From JBHJHP01 sp042219825 (GTDB lineage Bacteria > Bacteroidota > Bacteroidia > Bacteroidales > UBA5342), in the NCBI RefSeq assembly GCF_042219825.1, contig NZ_JBHJHQ010000003.1:558001-622000 (forward strand): a DNA stretch of 64,000 nt. Direction: 5' to 3'. The notes beneath the pieces are model-generated. The model saw only the letters and a list, made by a program, of their open reading frames with translations. It had not been told where the DNA came from and did not search any database. Within the stretch, counting starts at the first letter, position 1. Every line of letters begins with the position of its first letter. Shown here piece by piece: positions 16,943 to 26,212 of the stretch. Both the position numbers and the translations under genes were made by a program.

Positions 16943-18202
16943 CTATTTAAAAACAAGTTTTTCGGCATCTCCAAACGTATCATAACCTGAAACTATGACT
17001 TTCTCTCCCGGCTCAAGTCCCTCAAGAACTTCATAATAATCATCGTTTTTGCTCCCCAAACGAATCACCCGTTTTTCTGCGAAGGAATTCGACTTATCTA
17101 TTACATATATCCACCGGCCTCCTGTGCTCTGAAAAAAGCCTCCACGCGGTATTAAAATGCCAACCTGGGAGTCTCCAAGTCTGAGTTTTATGTGATAGGT
17201 CTGACCCACACGGATCAAATCCGGCATGTGGTCTGTAAAAAGTAATTCGGTTTCGAACCGTCCACCGTTGACCTCAAATGAAACCTTATCCACGTAAAGA
17301 TCATAATACTTATTTTCTATGGTACAGGTTGCCTGTAAATGCCGTGATACCCTTCCCGTATAATACTGATCAATATTGGCTAGTATCTTTAGCTCCGAGA
17401 GGTCCCTGATATATCCGATGCCTGAGTTTTTCCCAAGCTGTCCTCCAATCTCAACATTTATAAGAGAACTAAGTCTGCCGGCTACCGGAGCTTTAACATT
17501 CAGATCATCGAGTTTTCTTTGTTCAATCCGGAATTTTGCCTCGTTTCTTTCCAGGTTATTTTCCATTCGTTTTATGTTCAGTACGCTCAACAAGGAGTCC
17601 CTGTGCAGATTTTCAATCTGAATGTCACGTTTTTTAAGGGTAAACTCATAGGATTCCTTGGCCATTAAAAACGCATTTTGAGGGATCATCCCCTGTTCGT
17701 ATTCATACTTCTTTTCTTCGTAATTGCGTCGCTCATTGTTGACAGAAAACTCAATTTCCAAAATCTGGCTTTTAAAACCAGCCCTGTTCTTTTCCTCATT
17801 TATCTTGCTTTGTTGCACATTAATGCGCTCCTGATCCAGTTCCGAACGCATATCAATGATGGACTGCTCCAGTTCCGGATTTGTCATGGTCAGGATTATA
17901 TCCCCGGCCTTTACTTCATCACCTTCTTCATGCAGTTTTTCCTTTACCTGTCCACCTACCAAAGGATGAAGGCTTACCGTTCGTATCGGTTCAGCCACAC
18001 CGGTAATGCTGATGTAGTCCTGAAAGGTATCCCTGACAACCTCTCCAACCGATAGCTTATCCATATCCACTTTAAAAGTGGACCGGTGATCACCAAATAC
18101 CGTGGTTGCCAGTATAAAAACAAGGAAAGCCGTTCCTACAATCACAAGAATATAGTTTTTCCGTAACCAGCTTTGCTTCTTTATTTGTCTGTCCATTCCC
18201 AT
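16943..18202 (-). CDS. HlyD/MFP family periplasmic adaptor
   Basis: A 419-residue membrane-fusion protein with one N-terminal anchor helix (about 15-35), lipoyl/barrel-sandwich halves around a coiled-coil hairpin (about 70-230; LHEEGDEVKAGD then LNVKAPVAGRLSS) and beta-barrel plus membrane-proximal domains. It matches the adaptor type that works with MacB/FtsX permeases and TolC in Bacteroidetes. First gene of the two-gene operon. A candidate sigma-54 promoter and an upstream inverted repeat precede it. ATG at 18202; ATG 18196 is also possible. Confidence 0.9.
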   Translation of the reverse strand: MGMDRQIKKQSWLRKNYILVIVGTAFLVFILATTVFGDHRSTFKVDMDKLSVGEVVRDTFQDYISITGVAEPIRTVSLHPLVGGQVKEKLHEEGDEVKAGDIILTMTNPELEQSIIDMRSELDQERINVQQSKINEEKNRAGFKSQILEIEFSVNNERRNYEEKKYEYEQGMIPQNAFLMAKESYEFTLKKRDIQIENLHRDSLLSVLNIKRMENNLERNEAKFRIEQRKLDDLNVKAPVAGRLSSLINVEIGGQLGKNSGIGYIRDLSELKILANIDQYYTGRVSRHLQATCTIENKYYDLYVDKVSFEVNGGRFETELLFTDHMPDLIRVGQTYHIKLRLGDSQVGILIPRGGFFQSTGGRWIYVIDKSNSFAEKRVIRLGSKNDDYYEVLEGLEPGEKVIVSGYDTFGDAEKLVFK

Positions 18203-18227
18203 AAGAAGAATTTTTATGTACCCTGAA

Positions 18228-18242
18228 CCAAAACCTGTGCCG
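18228..18242 (-). promoter_or_regulatory. Putative sigma-54 (-24/-12) promoter of the hlyD-tolC operon
   Basis: On the minus strand the sequence reads CGGCACAGGTTTTGG. The GG and TTG(G) elements are spaced as in the TGGCAC-N5-TTGC consensus, with mismatches in the first base and the last C. It lies about 25-40 bases upstream of the hlyD start, leaving a short leader. Sigma-54 control of such efflux operons by Fis-type regulators is known in Bacteroidetes; the site itself is an inference. Confidence 0.45.
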
Positions 18243-18294
18243 TTATTACATAATTAACTAACTAACAAAATATTACACATTATCAGTGATTGCG

Positions 18295-18340
18295 ATGTGT
18301 CAATATATTTTACACGTTCATGTATCAGTTTTTGACACAT
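18295..18340. promoter_or_regulatory. Inverted repeat, probable activator (enhancer) site
   Basis: ATGTGTCAA at 18295-18303 and its exact reverse complement TTGACACAT at 18332-18340, separated by 28 bases. It is centred roughly 100 bases upstream of the predicted hlyD transcription start, the usual place for a sigma-54 activator. It lies in the 323-base gene-free stretch 18203-18525; the remainder (18341-18525) shows nothing convincing. Confidence 0.5.
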
Positions 18341-18525
18341 TAGTGGAAATAAAAAATATGCGTTCTGATTTTAAATCTAAAAAAAGGATAATATAAAAGG
18401 AATTGGGGTCCAAAATGAAACATGGCAATCTAACTGTCTAATATTTTGACAGCACAAAAGTCAAAGAAGTAAGTTTAACAGATATTGAAAATTATCGCCC
18501 TCAGATATACATTAATCCGCAGGTG

Positions 18526-19719
18526 TTATTCAACCAGTATAAGTCCCGGATTCGTTCCCGTAATACAACGTCCACCAACCGGTGTAACAACAAATGTGTT
18601 TTCAATTCCCACCATTCCAATTCCTTCGATGCCCTTTTTAGGCTCCACTGCAAACACCATGTTTTCTTTTAGCGGGTCTTTAAATCCTTTGGCCAGTACC
18701 GGTAATTCATCCACTGTTAGCCCAATACCGTGCCCCAGAAACTTAACCTGCCGGTTTCCATAACCCATAAAATTTCGTTGAAATTCAGGGCTTAAACTTT
18801 CCATGATGCTTTCATAAATCTGTTCCGGGGTATTCCCCGGTTTCAGCATCTCAGCAACCCGGTTCTGAATATCCACGCACAGTTGATGATCAGCAATAAC
18901 TTCATCCGGCAATGATTTCCCGAACATATAGGTCATGGTTTTATCGGAATGATAGCCATTCACTCCCATTCCCATATCCACAAAAACCAGGTCGCCCTTC
19001 TTTAACTTACGGGTACGGCTACCAAGGCCCGGAACAGCAGCACTTAAACCGCGGTTTCCTCCGGGTCCGTCAAAATTAGTTGGATATAACGAATTGTCAC
19101 CAAATCCGAGCTGAGCCACAATAATTTCCGTATCGTGCATGGCAAAACGGGCAGTTCCCTGATGCCCTTCACGCACCATAACCTGGTATAATTCACCGGC
19201 CAGATCGGCTTCAGTCATGCCCTCACGTAACAATCCGGGTACAAGTTCTTCCGAGACACGTTGATGAATAGCTCCGGCCTTTTCCATATAAGCCAGTTCC
19301 CAGTCACTTTTTACTGCACGGGTCATCGCTATCTGGAAATCAAGGGACTTAAAGGTTTTAAACAAAAAATGCTTTTGAAACCTTTGAAACATGGCCAACG
19401 GTACATACTCTGTCTCCAGATAAACTTCTTCCGAAAGTTGTTGGTACGTTTGCGCGGCATCGCGGTAGCTGTTCATGGGCTTTATGTTGCGAAATTCCGA
19501 CTCCTGAACCGTACGGTCATAACTACGTCTTGCCCAGAGCGTAGCTCCGTTTTCACGTTCAATAATCAACATACCTTCAGGCATTGATCCTGTAAAGTAT
19601 AACAGGTTTATTTTACTGAATATTACTGCTGTTTGCCAGTCAGGATAGTTACGGCTCATAATACGACGGAACGATTCCATCCTCCGTTCCAGTTCTGTTA
19701 AAGGTACGTTTTCACTCAT
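18526..19719 (-). CDS. M24 family Xaa-Pro aminopeptidase-like metallopeptidase
   Basis: 397 residues from ATG 19719. A longer frame to 19806 adds 29 residues that do not look like the family, so it was not used. An N-terminal creatinase-like domain (1-150) is followed by the pita-bread catalytic domain: metal ligands D in VFVDMG, D in YHSDKT, H in HGIGLTVDE, E in AVEPKKG and E in GIENTFVV. It probably removes N-terminal residues next to proline, or acts on a related peptide. Cytoplasmic, no signal peptide. It is upstream of the hlyD operon on the same strand but separated by a long gap, so transcribed separately. Confidence 0.88.
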   Translation of the reverse strand: MSENVPLTELERRMESFRRIMSRNYPDWQTAVIFSKINLLYFTGSMPEGMLIIERENGATLWARRSYDRTVQESEFRNIKPMNSYRDAAQTYQQLSEEVYLETEYVPLAMFQRFQKHFLFKTFKSLDFQIAMTRAVKSDWELAYMEKAGAIHQRVSEELVPGLLREGMTEADLAGELYQVMVREGHQGTARFAMHDTEIIVAQLGFGDNSLYPTNFDGPGGNRGLSAAVPGLGSRTRKLKKGDLVFVDMGMGVNGYHSDKTMTYMFGKSLPDEVIADHQLCVDIQNRVAEMLKPGNTPEQIYESIMESLSPEFQRNFMGYGNRQVKFLGHGIGLTVDELPVLAKGFKDPLKENMVFAVEPKKGIEGIGMVGIENTFVVTPVGGRCITGTNPGLILVE

Positions 19720-19935
19720 AATAGTCTTTTTGCACTTCAAAAATAACGGAACAAAAACAAACATCATTCCCATTTCTGATAAGAATATTGCATTTTTTAA
19801 ATCCATGTTACAAACGACCCTGTAATTTGATACTTACTTACCTCTTATAAAGGATGTAATGCTACTCCGTTTTGTTCCAATCACGTAAATTTACATGCTA
19901 GCTTAATTTGAATTACTAACTTTAAAAATTGTATA

Positions 19936-22900
19936 ATGAAAAAAACTTTTTACTTACTCTTTGCCCTGGTATGTAGTGTAAGTATTTTATTCGGCCAGTC
20001 TGCCGGAACAACTTATACCTACAGTTTTGCTGATGGAAGCGAAATGCCACAAAATACTGATACCAAATACGATTATTTTACAACGAACGATGGATTTCTC
20101 ACTATCAATAAAAATAGTGGACAACAATTTTGGTATCACGATGCAACACACGGCGTGGTTGTTTATTCAGGTAATACATTTGATATTTCAGTGGCGGGTA
20201 ATGCTATTATCACATTTGTTACCTGCGAGTACAGTGCCGATAATTCAACGTTTACATTCACAGATTCTGAAGGAACCGAACTGGGAACCTGTGCTGCAGA
20301 CAATAACGGAGGGACAGATGCTTATGCGGTTAGTTTTGCATATACCGGAGCGGCCGGTGTTATTACAGCAACATTGTCAAGCGGAGGTTCTGTCTACATC
20401 CATGGCATGAGCGTTGAAAATGCAGCCGAAATTGTTCAGACAGGAAAAATAGACGTTTGGGATTTTGGTGCAGAGCAACTGGATGAAAATACATATAACA
20501 ACAACCTGACTGTTGATGTAATTAACTCATGGTATAATGAATCTATTGCTACCGGTAGTTCTGGTAATGTACTGCCAAGCTTCTCTGCAGGAGTCTTAAG
20601 CTGGACAGGAGGCAGCAATGACAGGCTCAGAACATCAAACACCAATCTGACCCGGTACGATGAAAACCTAAGCAGCGTAACTGATTATACCGGGCGCGTT
20701 TATGTGAATTCCGGTGCGGCGACGGGAAGATTTATGAGCCTGACCCTGAGCGAAGATGATATGGTTACCTTGTACATGATTGCCCAGAACGGTGGAGGTG
20801 AAATACACTTCCAGTATGTTGGTGATCCTGATTTACAGGATGATGTAACTATGGTTACAACAAACGGCACAACTACCCAGGAAGTTAAATTCGTAGCAAA
20901 GTATGCAGGAACCTACCATATCTTTGATAGCAGTGATAAACCAAGTTATTACCGGATTTACAGGCAGGATGCAGAATACAGTACAGTTTCCGGAACTATT
21001 GATGTGAGTGCCGCCACCGGAATTCCTGGTGACTACGCCATTCAGTTTACAAATGAAGCCGGCAAGGTGTGGACAGCTACCATGAACGGCGGCGACTATA
21101 CTGTTGATCTGCCAATAGGTTACGATTATAATTTGAGCCTTGTTAATGCCAATGGTTTTGTGATTAGCAGTGCAAATGTAATCAGTGTAACAGAAGCAAC
21201 TACAACCAACAACGTGACCATTTCTAAAGTGGAGCTTTATACGGTTAGTGGTTCAGTTACAGGCCTTGGCGACCTTATAAATAATCTTTCGCTGACATAT
21301 ACACCAGATCCGGCTGCAGGAACAATCTTTACGCCTGATCCGGTAATCGATGCAGGTGCAGGAACCTACTCTGTTGATCTTGAACCGAATGTTGAATATA
21401 CCATCTCCGCTGCCGGAGTGAATGATTTTTATATCCCATCCAACACCATAACCATCGGAAATGCCGGCACAACTGCAGATATCGTATTTGAAGCCAAACC
21501 GGTTTATAACGTAACGATTAATGCAACCGGATTAACAACTGAACAACAATCCGCACTTAATCTTACATTCACTAATTTGAATGAAGAAGGTTATGTATAT
21601 GATTTTGCTTCTGTTGATGGTATAGCCTTGCGTGACGGAACATATTCCATTTCTTACAGTGGCGTGGATGATTATCCTATTGAACTCCGAATGACATCCA
21701 ATCTGACAGTAAATGGCACAGATGTATCCAAAGACCTGGTGTTCAACCCTGTAACAAACTGGTCTTTCGATGATAAGGTGATTTCAAACGGAGACCCATC
21801 CTACAAGGGTTTATTGTTTACAGGTGATGTTTACAACGAAGTGGCCAAAGGTCATCTGGCCACAAAACCTGATGCAACGATTAAGGTGCCAGTTAAAGCC
21901 GACGACAAAATACGCGTTACTTTTTATTATTCGGCTGACTTTACAATAGAAGGAGATGGGCCTTATACAACATCCAGCAGTAGCACAAGCACGTTTGAAT
22001 TTGCAGATTATACTTACCAGGGAACAGAAGACGGTTTTGTAACCATAACAATAGGTTCAAGCGCAGGAACAACATATATTACTAACATCGAAATAGGTAA
22101 CATAGTAGATTATAAGGAAGTTATTACCGTTGGAACCGATAAAGACTACCAGACTATTAATGAAGCCCTGGCTGCCGTGCGTAAAATGAACCGACCCAAT
22201 GATGAACGCGTAACTATTATGGTTGATCCGGGGGATTATGAGGAAATGCTTGTGGTTGACGTGTCAAATGTATCGCTCAACAATGCATCGGATAATGCAG
22301 ATATTGATCTCCTTAACAAAGGTGTGGATATCTCAGAAAATGCGGTCAGAGTAACGTCTTATTATGGCCATGGTTACAACTATTACAGCATGGGTAACGA
22401 TCAGAAATGGAATGCAGATATACTGCGTGTTAATAAGGAAAATGGGTATCTGTCGTACGAAAATAAAGGTGCAGGAACTACCAACGGATCTTACTGGAAT
22501 GCTACTGTTGTTATTACAGCTGGAGGATTTGAGGCAGATCATATCATTTTCGAAAATTCCTATAACCAGTATATCTCGAAGAAAGAATCGGAGGATGTTG
22601 TGGTTGAATGGGAAGTTGGAGGCAAAGGGCCCCGTCCGACTGATTACGGAAATACCACCGTTCAGGATAGAAGTTTTGTAGAACGTGCAGCAGCAATCGC
22701 CATCACCGGAAGTTCAGACAAGGTGATCCTGAACAAATGCCGCATTGTTGGTCGTCAGGATTCCTACTATGGTGCTGCTCCTGCCAGAGTTGTGATGTAC
22801 AAAGGGGCCATGATGGGTGCCGTAGATTACATCTTTGGCGCCATGACTGCTGTATTCTATAAATCAGATCTCGTAATGAATGTCAGCGATGCGGCTTCTG

Positions 22901-23586
22901 ATGCATCATACCTGACAGCTGCACAACAAAGCAGTGGCAGAGGATACCTGATGTACGAATGTACTGTCACATCGGCTGAACCGGGAACAGAATCCGCTTC
23001 AACTTACCGGGCAAAACCGGGTTATTTCGGAAGGCCATGGCAGGCAACAACCAGCGAGGTTGTCTTCTACAATACAACTGTTGAAACATCCAATTTCCCA
23101 GGTTCTGAAGGACTGTCTCTCATAAGTCCTGCAGGATGGTCAAGCAGTCTGGGTGGTGAGTCCACTAAGATGTATGAATATGGTACTGTTGAGGAATCGG
23201 GAGTGGATAATTCCGGCAACAGGGAAAGCTGGTCAACCGTTTTGACACAGCCACAACTTACAGATGGAACCGATATTACAACCTTTAACTTTACAAAAGG
23301 CAGTGATAACTGGGATCCATTACCGGAACTTATTGCAAATGATAAGGAAACTGCCATAGACGCACCTCAGGGTAATGCTGCCATTGGAGTCTATGCCGGA
23401 AAAAACAGGTTGTACGTAAAAAACGTAATTTCAGAAACGCACGTTAAACTGTTTAATCTTAACGGCTCACTGGTTCAGAATTATATTCTGAATTCAGATG
23501 CCAGTCTGGAGGTTAACCGCGGATTATGGATCGTTAAAGTTGAAACAGCCCAAGAAACAGCCACGGCAAAAGTTATGGTTGAATAA
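19936..23586 (+). CDS. Secreted multidomain pectinesterase with Por/T9SS sorting domain
   Basis: A 1216-residue secreted protein. The signal peptide ends near ILFGQ. Residues about 25-160 and 165-340 form two beta-rich domains of the kind placed before Bacteroidetes pectinesterases, followed by several Ser/Thr-rich carboxypeptidase-regulatory-like repeats (about 340-600). The right-handed beta-helix of carbohydrate esterase family 8 begins near 730 (DYQTINEALAAV) and carries the catalytic signatures RQDSYYG (about 940), GAVDYIFG (about 960) and FGRPW (about 1031). The last 60 residues (LYVKNV...LFNLNGSLV...TAKVMVE) are a type A C-terminal sorting domain, so export by type IX secretion is expected. 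It should demethylate pectin. No PUL susC/susD genes are adjacent. Confidence 0.93.
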   Translation: MKKTFYLLFALVCSVSILFGQSAGTTYTYSFADGSEMPQNTDTKYDYFTTNDGFLTINKNSGQQFWYHDATHGVVVYSGNTFDISVAGNAIITFVTCEYSADNSTFTFTDSEGTELGTCAADNNGGTDAYAVSFAYTGAAGVITATLSSGGSVYIHGMSVENAAEIVQTGKIDVWDFGAEQLDENTYNNNLTVDVINSWYNESIATGSSGNVLPSFSAGVLSWTGGSNDRLRTSNTNLTRYDENLSSVTDYTGRVYVNSGAATGRFMSLTLSEDDMVTLYMIAQNGGGEIHFQYVGDPDLQDDVTMVTTNGTTTQEVKFVAKYAGTYHIFDSSDKPSYYRIYRQDAEYSTVSGTIDVSAATGIPGDYAIQFTNEAGKVWTATMNGGDYTVDLPIGYDYNLSLVNANGFVISSANVISVTEATTTNNVTISKVELYTVSGSVTGLGDLINNLSLTYTPDPAAGTIFTPDPVIDAGAGTYSVDLEPNVEYTISAAGVNDFYIPSNTITIGNAGTTADIVFEAKPVYNVTINATGLTTEQQSALNLTFTNLNEEGYVYDFASVDGIALRDGTYSISYSGVDDYPIELRMTSNLTVNGTDVSKDLVFNPVTNWSFDDKVISNGDPSYKGLLFTGDVYNEVAKGHLATKPDATIKVPVKADDKIRVTFYYSADFTIEGDGPYTTSSSSTSTFEFADYTYQGTEDGFVTITIGSSAGTTYITNIEIGNIVDYKEVITVGTDKDYQTINEALAAVRKMNRPNDERVTIMVDPGDYEEMLVVDVSNVSLNNASDNADIDLLNKGVDISENAVRVTSYYGHGYNYYSMGNDQKWNADILRVNKENGYLSYENKGAGTTNGSYWNATVVITAGGFEADHIIFENSYNQYISKKESEDVVVEWEVGGKGPRPTDYGNTTVQDRSFVERAAAIAITGSSDKVILNKCRIVGRQDSYYGAAPARVVMYKGAMMGAVDYIFGAMTAVFYKSDLVMNVSDAASDASYLTAAQQSSGRGYLMYECTVTSAEPGTESASTYRAKPGYFGRPWQATTSEVVFYNTTVETSNFPGSEGLSLISPAGWSSSLGGESTKMYEYGTVEESGVDNSGNRESWSTVLTQPQLTDGTDITTFNFTKGSDNWDPLPELIANDKETAIDAPQGNAAIGVYAGKNRLYVKNVISETHVKLFNLNGSLVQNYILNSDASLEVNRGLWIVKVETAQETATAKVMVE

Positions 23587-23603
23587 ATCAAAATACCAAA
23601 TAT

Positions 23604-23633
23604 AAACCCCGAAGGTCTGCTTCGGGGTTTTTT
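23604..23633 (+). terminator. Intrinsic terminator after the pectinesterase gene
   Basis: Perfect 10-base arms AAACCCCGAA and TTCGGGGTTT with a 7-base loop, followed by T's. Confidence 0.9.
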
Positions 23634-23692
23634 ATACTTTGAATTATTATAGTGCACTGAATAAGGTTAACTAAAAAACACCTAAATTCGTA

Positions 23693-26212
23693 TTGATAAT
23701 CAGTTATTTAACAATACATACCCGAATCAGATTACATTATTTAGCGGTGAACCAAATTAAAATTTCAGAAAAGACTTTGAGTTTAGAACCTAATGCAAAA
23801 TTGTTTCTTGCATTCTATCTGTTGTTCTTTCCGTTTTGTTATTTATTGCATTCCCAAACTGTAAGTGATACTGTTTTTCAAAAGAACGGGCAATATGATT
23901 TCTATGAAAAAATATATCTTCACACTGATCGGTCACTCTATCAGCCCGGAGATGATATCTGGTTTAAGTCCTATCTTGTCGAAGCCCTTTCAAATCAGCT
24001 CACATCACATAGTAAAGTCGTTTATGTTGATTTGATTTCCCCCGATCCTTTAATTCTGGATCATCATACCATAAGGCAAATTAAAGGAACAGGATATGGT
24101 GCATTTCACTTGTCAGATAGCATTCCTGCAGGCGAATACTTTTTAAGAGCATACACTGCTTACATGAAAAACTTCGGGGAGAATTTTTTCTATTTAAAAA
24201 AGATATCGGTAAAAAACTTTGCTGACACAACAGGTAGTGAATTAAATAAAAAACACCAAAAGCCTGCCATTGATATTCAGTTTTTTCCCGAGGGAGGTAG
24301 TCTTGTGCGCAATGTCTATTCCAAAATGGCCTTCAAAGCTGTTAATTCAAACGGATACGGATGTGACGTGTCCGGGTACATCATTTCTTCACAGGGAGAC
24401 ACTGTTTCAGCCTTTAAGTCAGAACATCTTGGCCTGGGTAGCTTTTATTTGAAACCTGAAAAAGATCTGGATTACTTTGCGACTGGTAAAGCAGGCAACG
24501 GTTCCGGATTTAAAGTGAAACTTCCCTCCAGCTTTGAAACAGGACTTGTCATGCGTCTGAAACCATCCGGCACATCCCTGATTCTGAATATAGGAACCAA
24601 CCATAAAACCTTGCCGTTGCTCTCTCAAAGTCCCCTGATTTTAAGAGGCACTTTCAGAAATCAAACTTTTTTTGAAACAAACCTAAACATTAACAATTCA
24701 AGTTACTTATTGCCGGAAAGCGCATTTCCTGAGGGAATAATAAAACTGACAATTTATGGTAATGATACCCTCCCGTTATGTGAACGGCTTTTTTATGTTG
24801 AACACGAAAACACATTAAACGTAACGGTAAAAACCAATAAATCAGAATATTCGCCCAGAGAAAAGGTTGATATAGAATTATCGGTTAACGATTCTTCGGT
24901 ACAACCAATATATGCTAACCTTTCGATGGCGGTAATTGATAAGAATTTTGAAGATTTTGGAGAGCCATATGCTTCCAGTATTGCTTCGTGGTTTTTACTG
25001 GAATCAGAAATAAAAGGATACGTTGAACAGCCGGGTTACTATTTTGACCCGTCCCAACCTGACAGAACAAAGCATTTGGATTTATTACTTCTGACCCAGG
25101 GATGGCGGGATTTTCTATGGAAATATGTTCCTCCTGTATCAGGGAAGCCTGAATTCAAACCTGAACAAGGCCTGAGAATCTCCGGTCGACTTCGACACAA
25201 ATTGTTTGACAACCCAATACCGAATGCAAACATAGCTCTGGGAATTTTTACCGGAAACAACAGATATTTTAAGAATGCCCAAACTGATTCGCTGGGTAAA
25301 TTTTCATTTGAAGGTCTGAATTTCATGGGAGAATCCACTCTTGTATTAAGTGCTACAAATGATAAACAAAATACAGTTGGTTGGATTTTGCTCGATTCAC
25401 AAAAAACAACGCCTCCCAAAATTTATCCTGCAAATGCTACAGAAGAAAAATTAGTTCCTGCAATAATGGAGAACATTACAGAGGATGCCCTTTACAAAAA
25501 AATGCTTAAAACGAAATACCAGTTAACAGATACCATTCTTATAAAAGAAGTTACGGTAAAAGGTGAAGTTAAACCAACAACAAAAAATGACGGAAATTTC
25601 AGAATGTATGGCAATCCCGACAATGTTATCCACATTCAGGAAGATGACCTGTCATATTTCGATATATTCGACCTTATCCAAAGCCGTATTCCGGGGTTCA
25701 GAGTTGAAAGCACATTTCCTGATATTACCGTTTCTTTTCGCGGTGGAGGCACTCCAATGTTTCTGCTTGACGGCATTATGATTGACGCAGATTGGATAAG
25801 CACTATTCCTCTGGAAAGTGTTGATAAAATTGAAATACTTAAAGATATTGGTGGGGCTGCTGCCTTTGGTATGAGGGGGAAAAGTGGTGTAATCAGTGTG
25901 TTTACCAAACGGAATTATGATTTACCTTCCGTAGAGAATTTATATCACACTATTAATGAAAAAATAACTGGTTACGCTACTCCCCGTATTTTTTATTCTC
26001 CGAATTATGACATCCAAAAACCAGAGGATAACCAGCCTGATTTGCGTTCAACCATACACTGGGAACCAGATATTAACATAAGCGATACGGTACCTGCAAA
26101 AATAACCTTTTATAATGCAGACCTTTATTCAACAATTTATATCGATATTCAGGGCATTACGCACACAGGTATTCCTGTTACAGGGCAGGCCATCTATGAA
26201 GTAAAGGATTAG
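23693..26212 (+). CDS. MG2-like and TonB-plug domain outer-envelope protein
   Basis: Up to 839 residues. The N-terminal region has a hydrophobic export signal followed by a macroglobulin MG2-like beta domain (EKIYLHTDRSLYQPGDDIWF), further beta domains, a carboxypeptidase-regulatory-like domain (about 490-570) and a C-terminal TonB receptor plug domain (about 640-750: LIQSRIPGF, FLLDG, VDKIEILKD, GKSGVISVFTKR). There is no beta-barrel, so it is not a transporter on its own. No ATG lies before the conserved part: TTG 23693 is the longest start, GTG 23747 also leaves a good signal. It overlaps the convergent hexosaminidase gene by four bases. Such proteins are common in Bacteroidetes but their function is unknown. 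Confidence 0.82.
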   Translation: MIISYLTIHTRIRLHYLAVNQIKISEKTLSLEPNAKLFLAFYLLFFPFCYLLHSQTVSDTVFQKNGQYDFYEKIYLHTDRSLYQPGDDIWFKSYLVEALSNQLTSHSKVVYVDLISPDPLILDHHTIRQIKGTGYGAFHLSDSIPAGEYFLRAYTAYMKNFGENFFYLKKISVKNFADTTGSELNKKHQKPAIDIQFFPEGGSLVRNVYSKMAFKAVNSNGYGCDVSGYIISSQGDTVSAFKSEHLGLGSFYLKPEKDLDYFATGKAGNGSGFKVKLPSSFETGLVMRLKPSGTSLILNIGTNHKTLPLLSQSPLILRGTFRNQTFFETNLNINNSSYLLPESAFPEGIIKLTIYGNDTLPLCERLFYVEHENTLNVTVKTNKSEYSPREKVDIELSVNDSSVQPIYANLSMAVIDKNFEDFGEPYASSIASWFLLESEIKGYVEQPGYYFDPSQPDRTKHLDLLLLTQGWRDFLWKYVPPVSGKPEFKPEQGLRISGRLRHKLFDNPIPNANIALGIFTGNNRYFKNAQTDSLGKFSFEGLNFMGESTLVLSATNDKQNTVGWILLDSQKTTPPKIYPANATEEKLVPAIMENITEDALYKKMLKTKYQLTDTILIKEVTVKGEVKPTTKNDGNFRMYGNPDNVIHIQEDDLSYFDIFDLIQSRIPGFRVESTFPDITVSFRGGGTPMFLLDGIMIDADWISTIPLESVDKIEILKDIGGAAAFGMRGKSGVISVFTKRNYDLPSVENLYHTINEKITGYATPRIFYSPNYDIQKPEDNQPDLRSTIHWEPDINISDTVPAKITFYNADLYSTIYIDIQGITHTGIPVTGQAIYEVKD

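Noticed and set aside
18526..19806. Longer M24 peptidase frame from 19806
   Set aside because: The 29 additional residues are not family-like; ATG 19719 begins at the expected MSENVPLTELERR.
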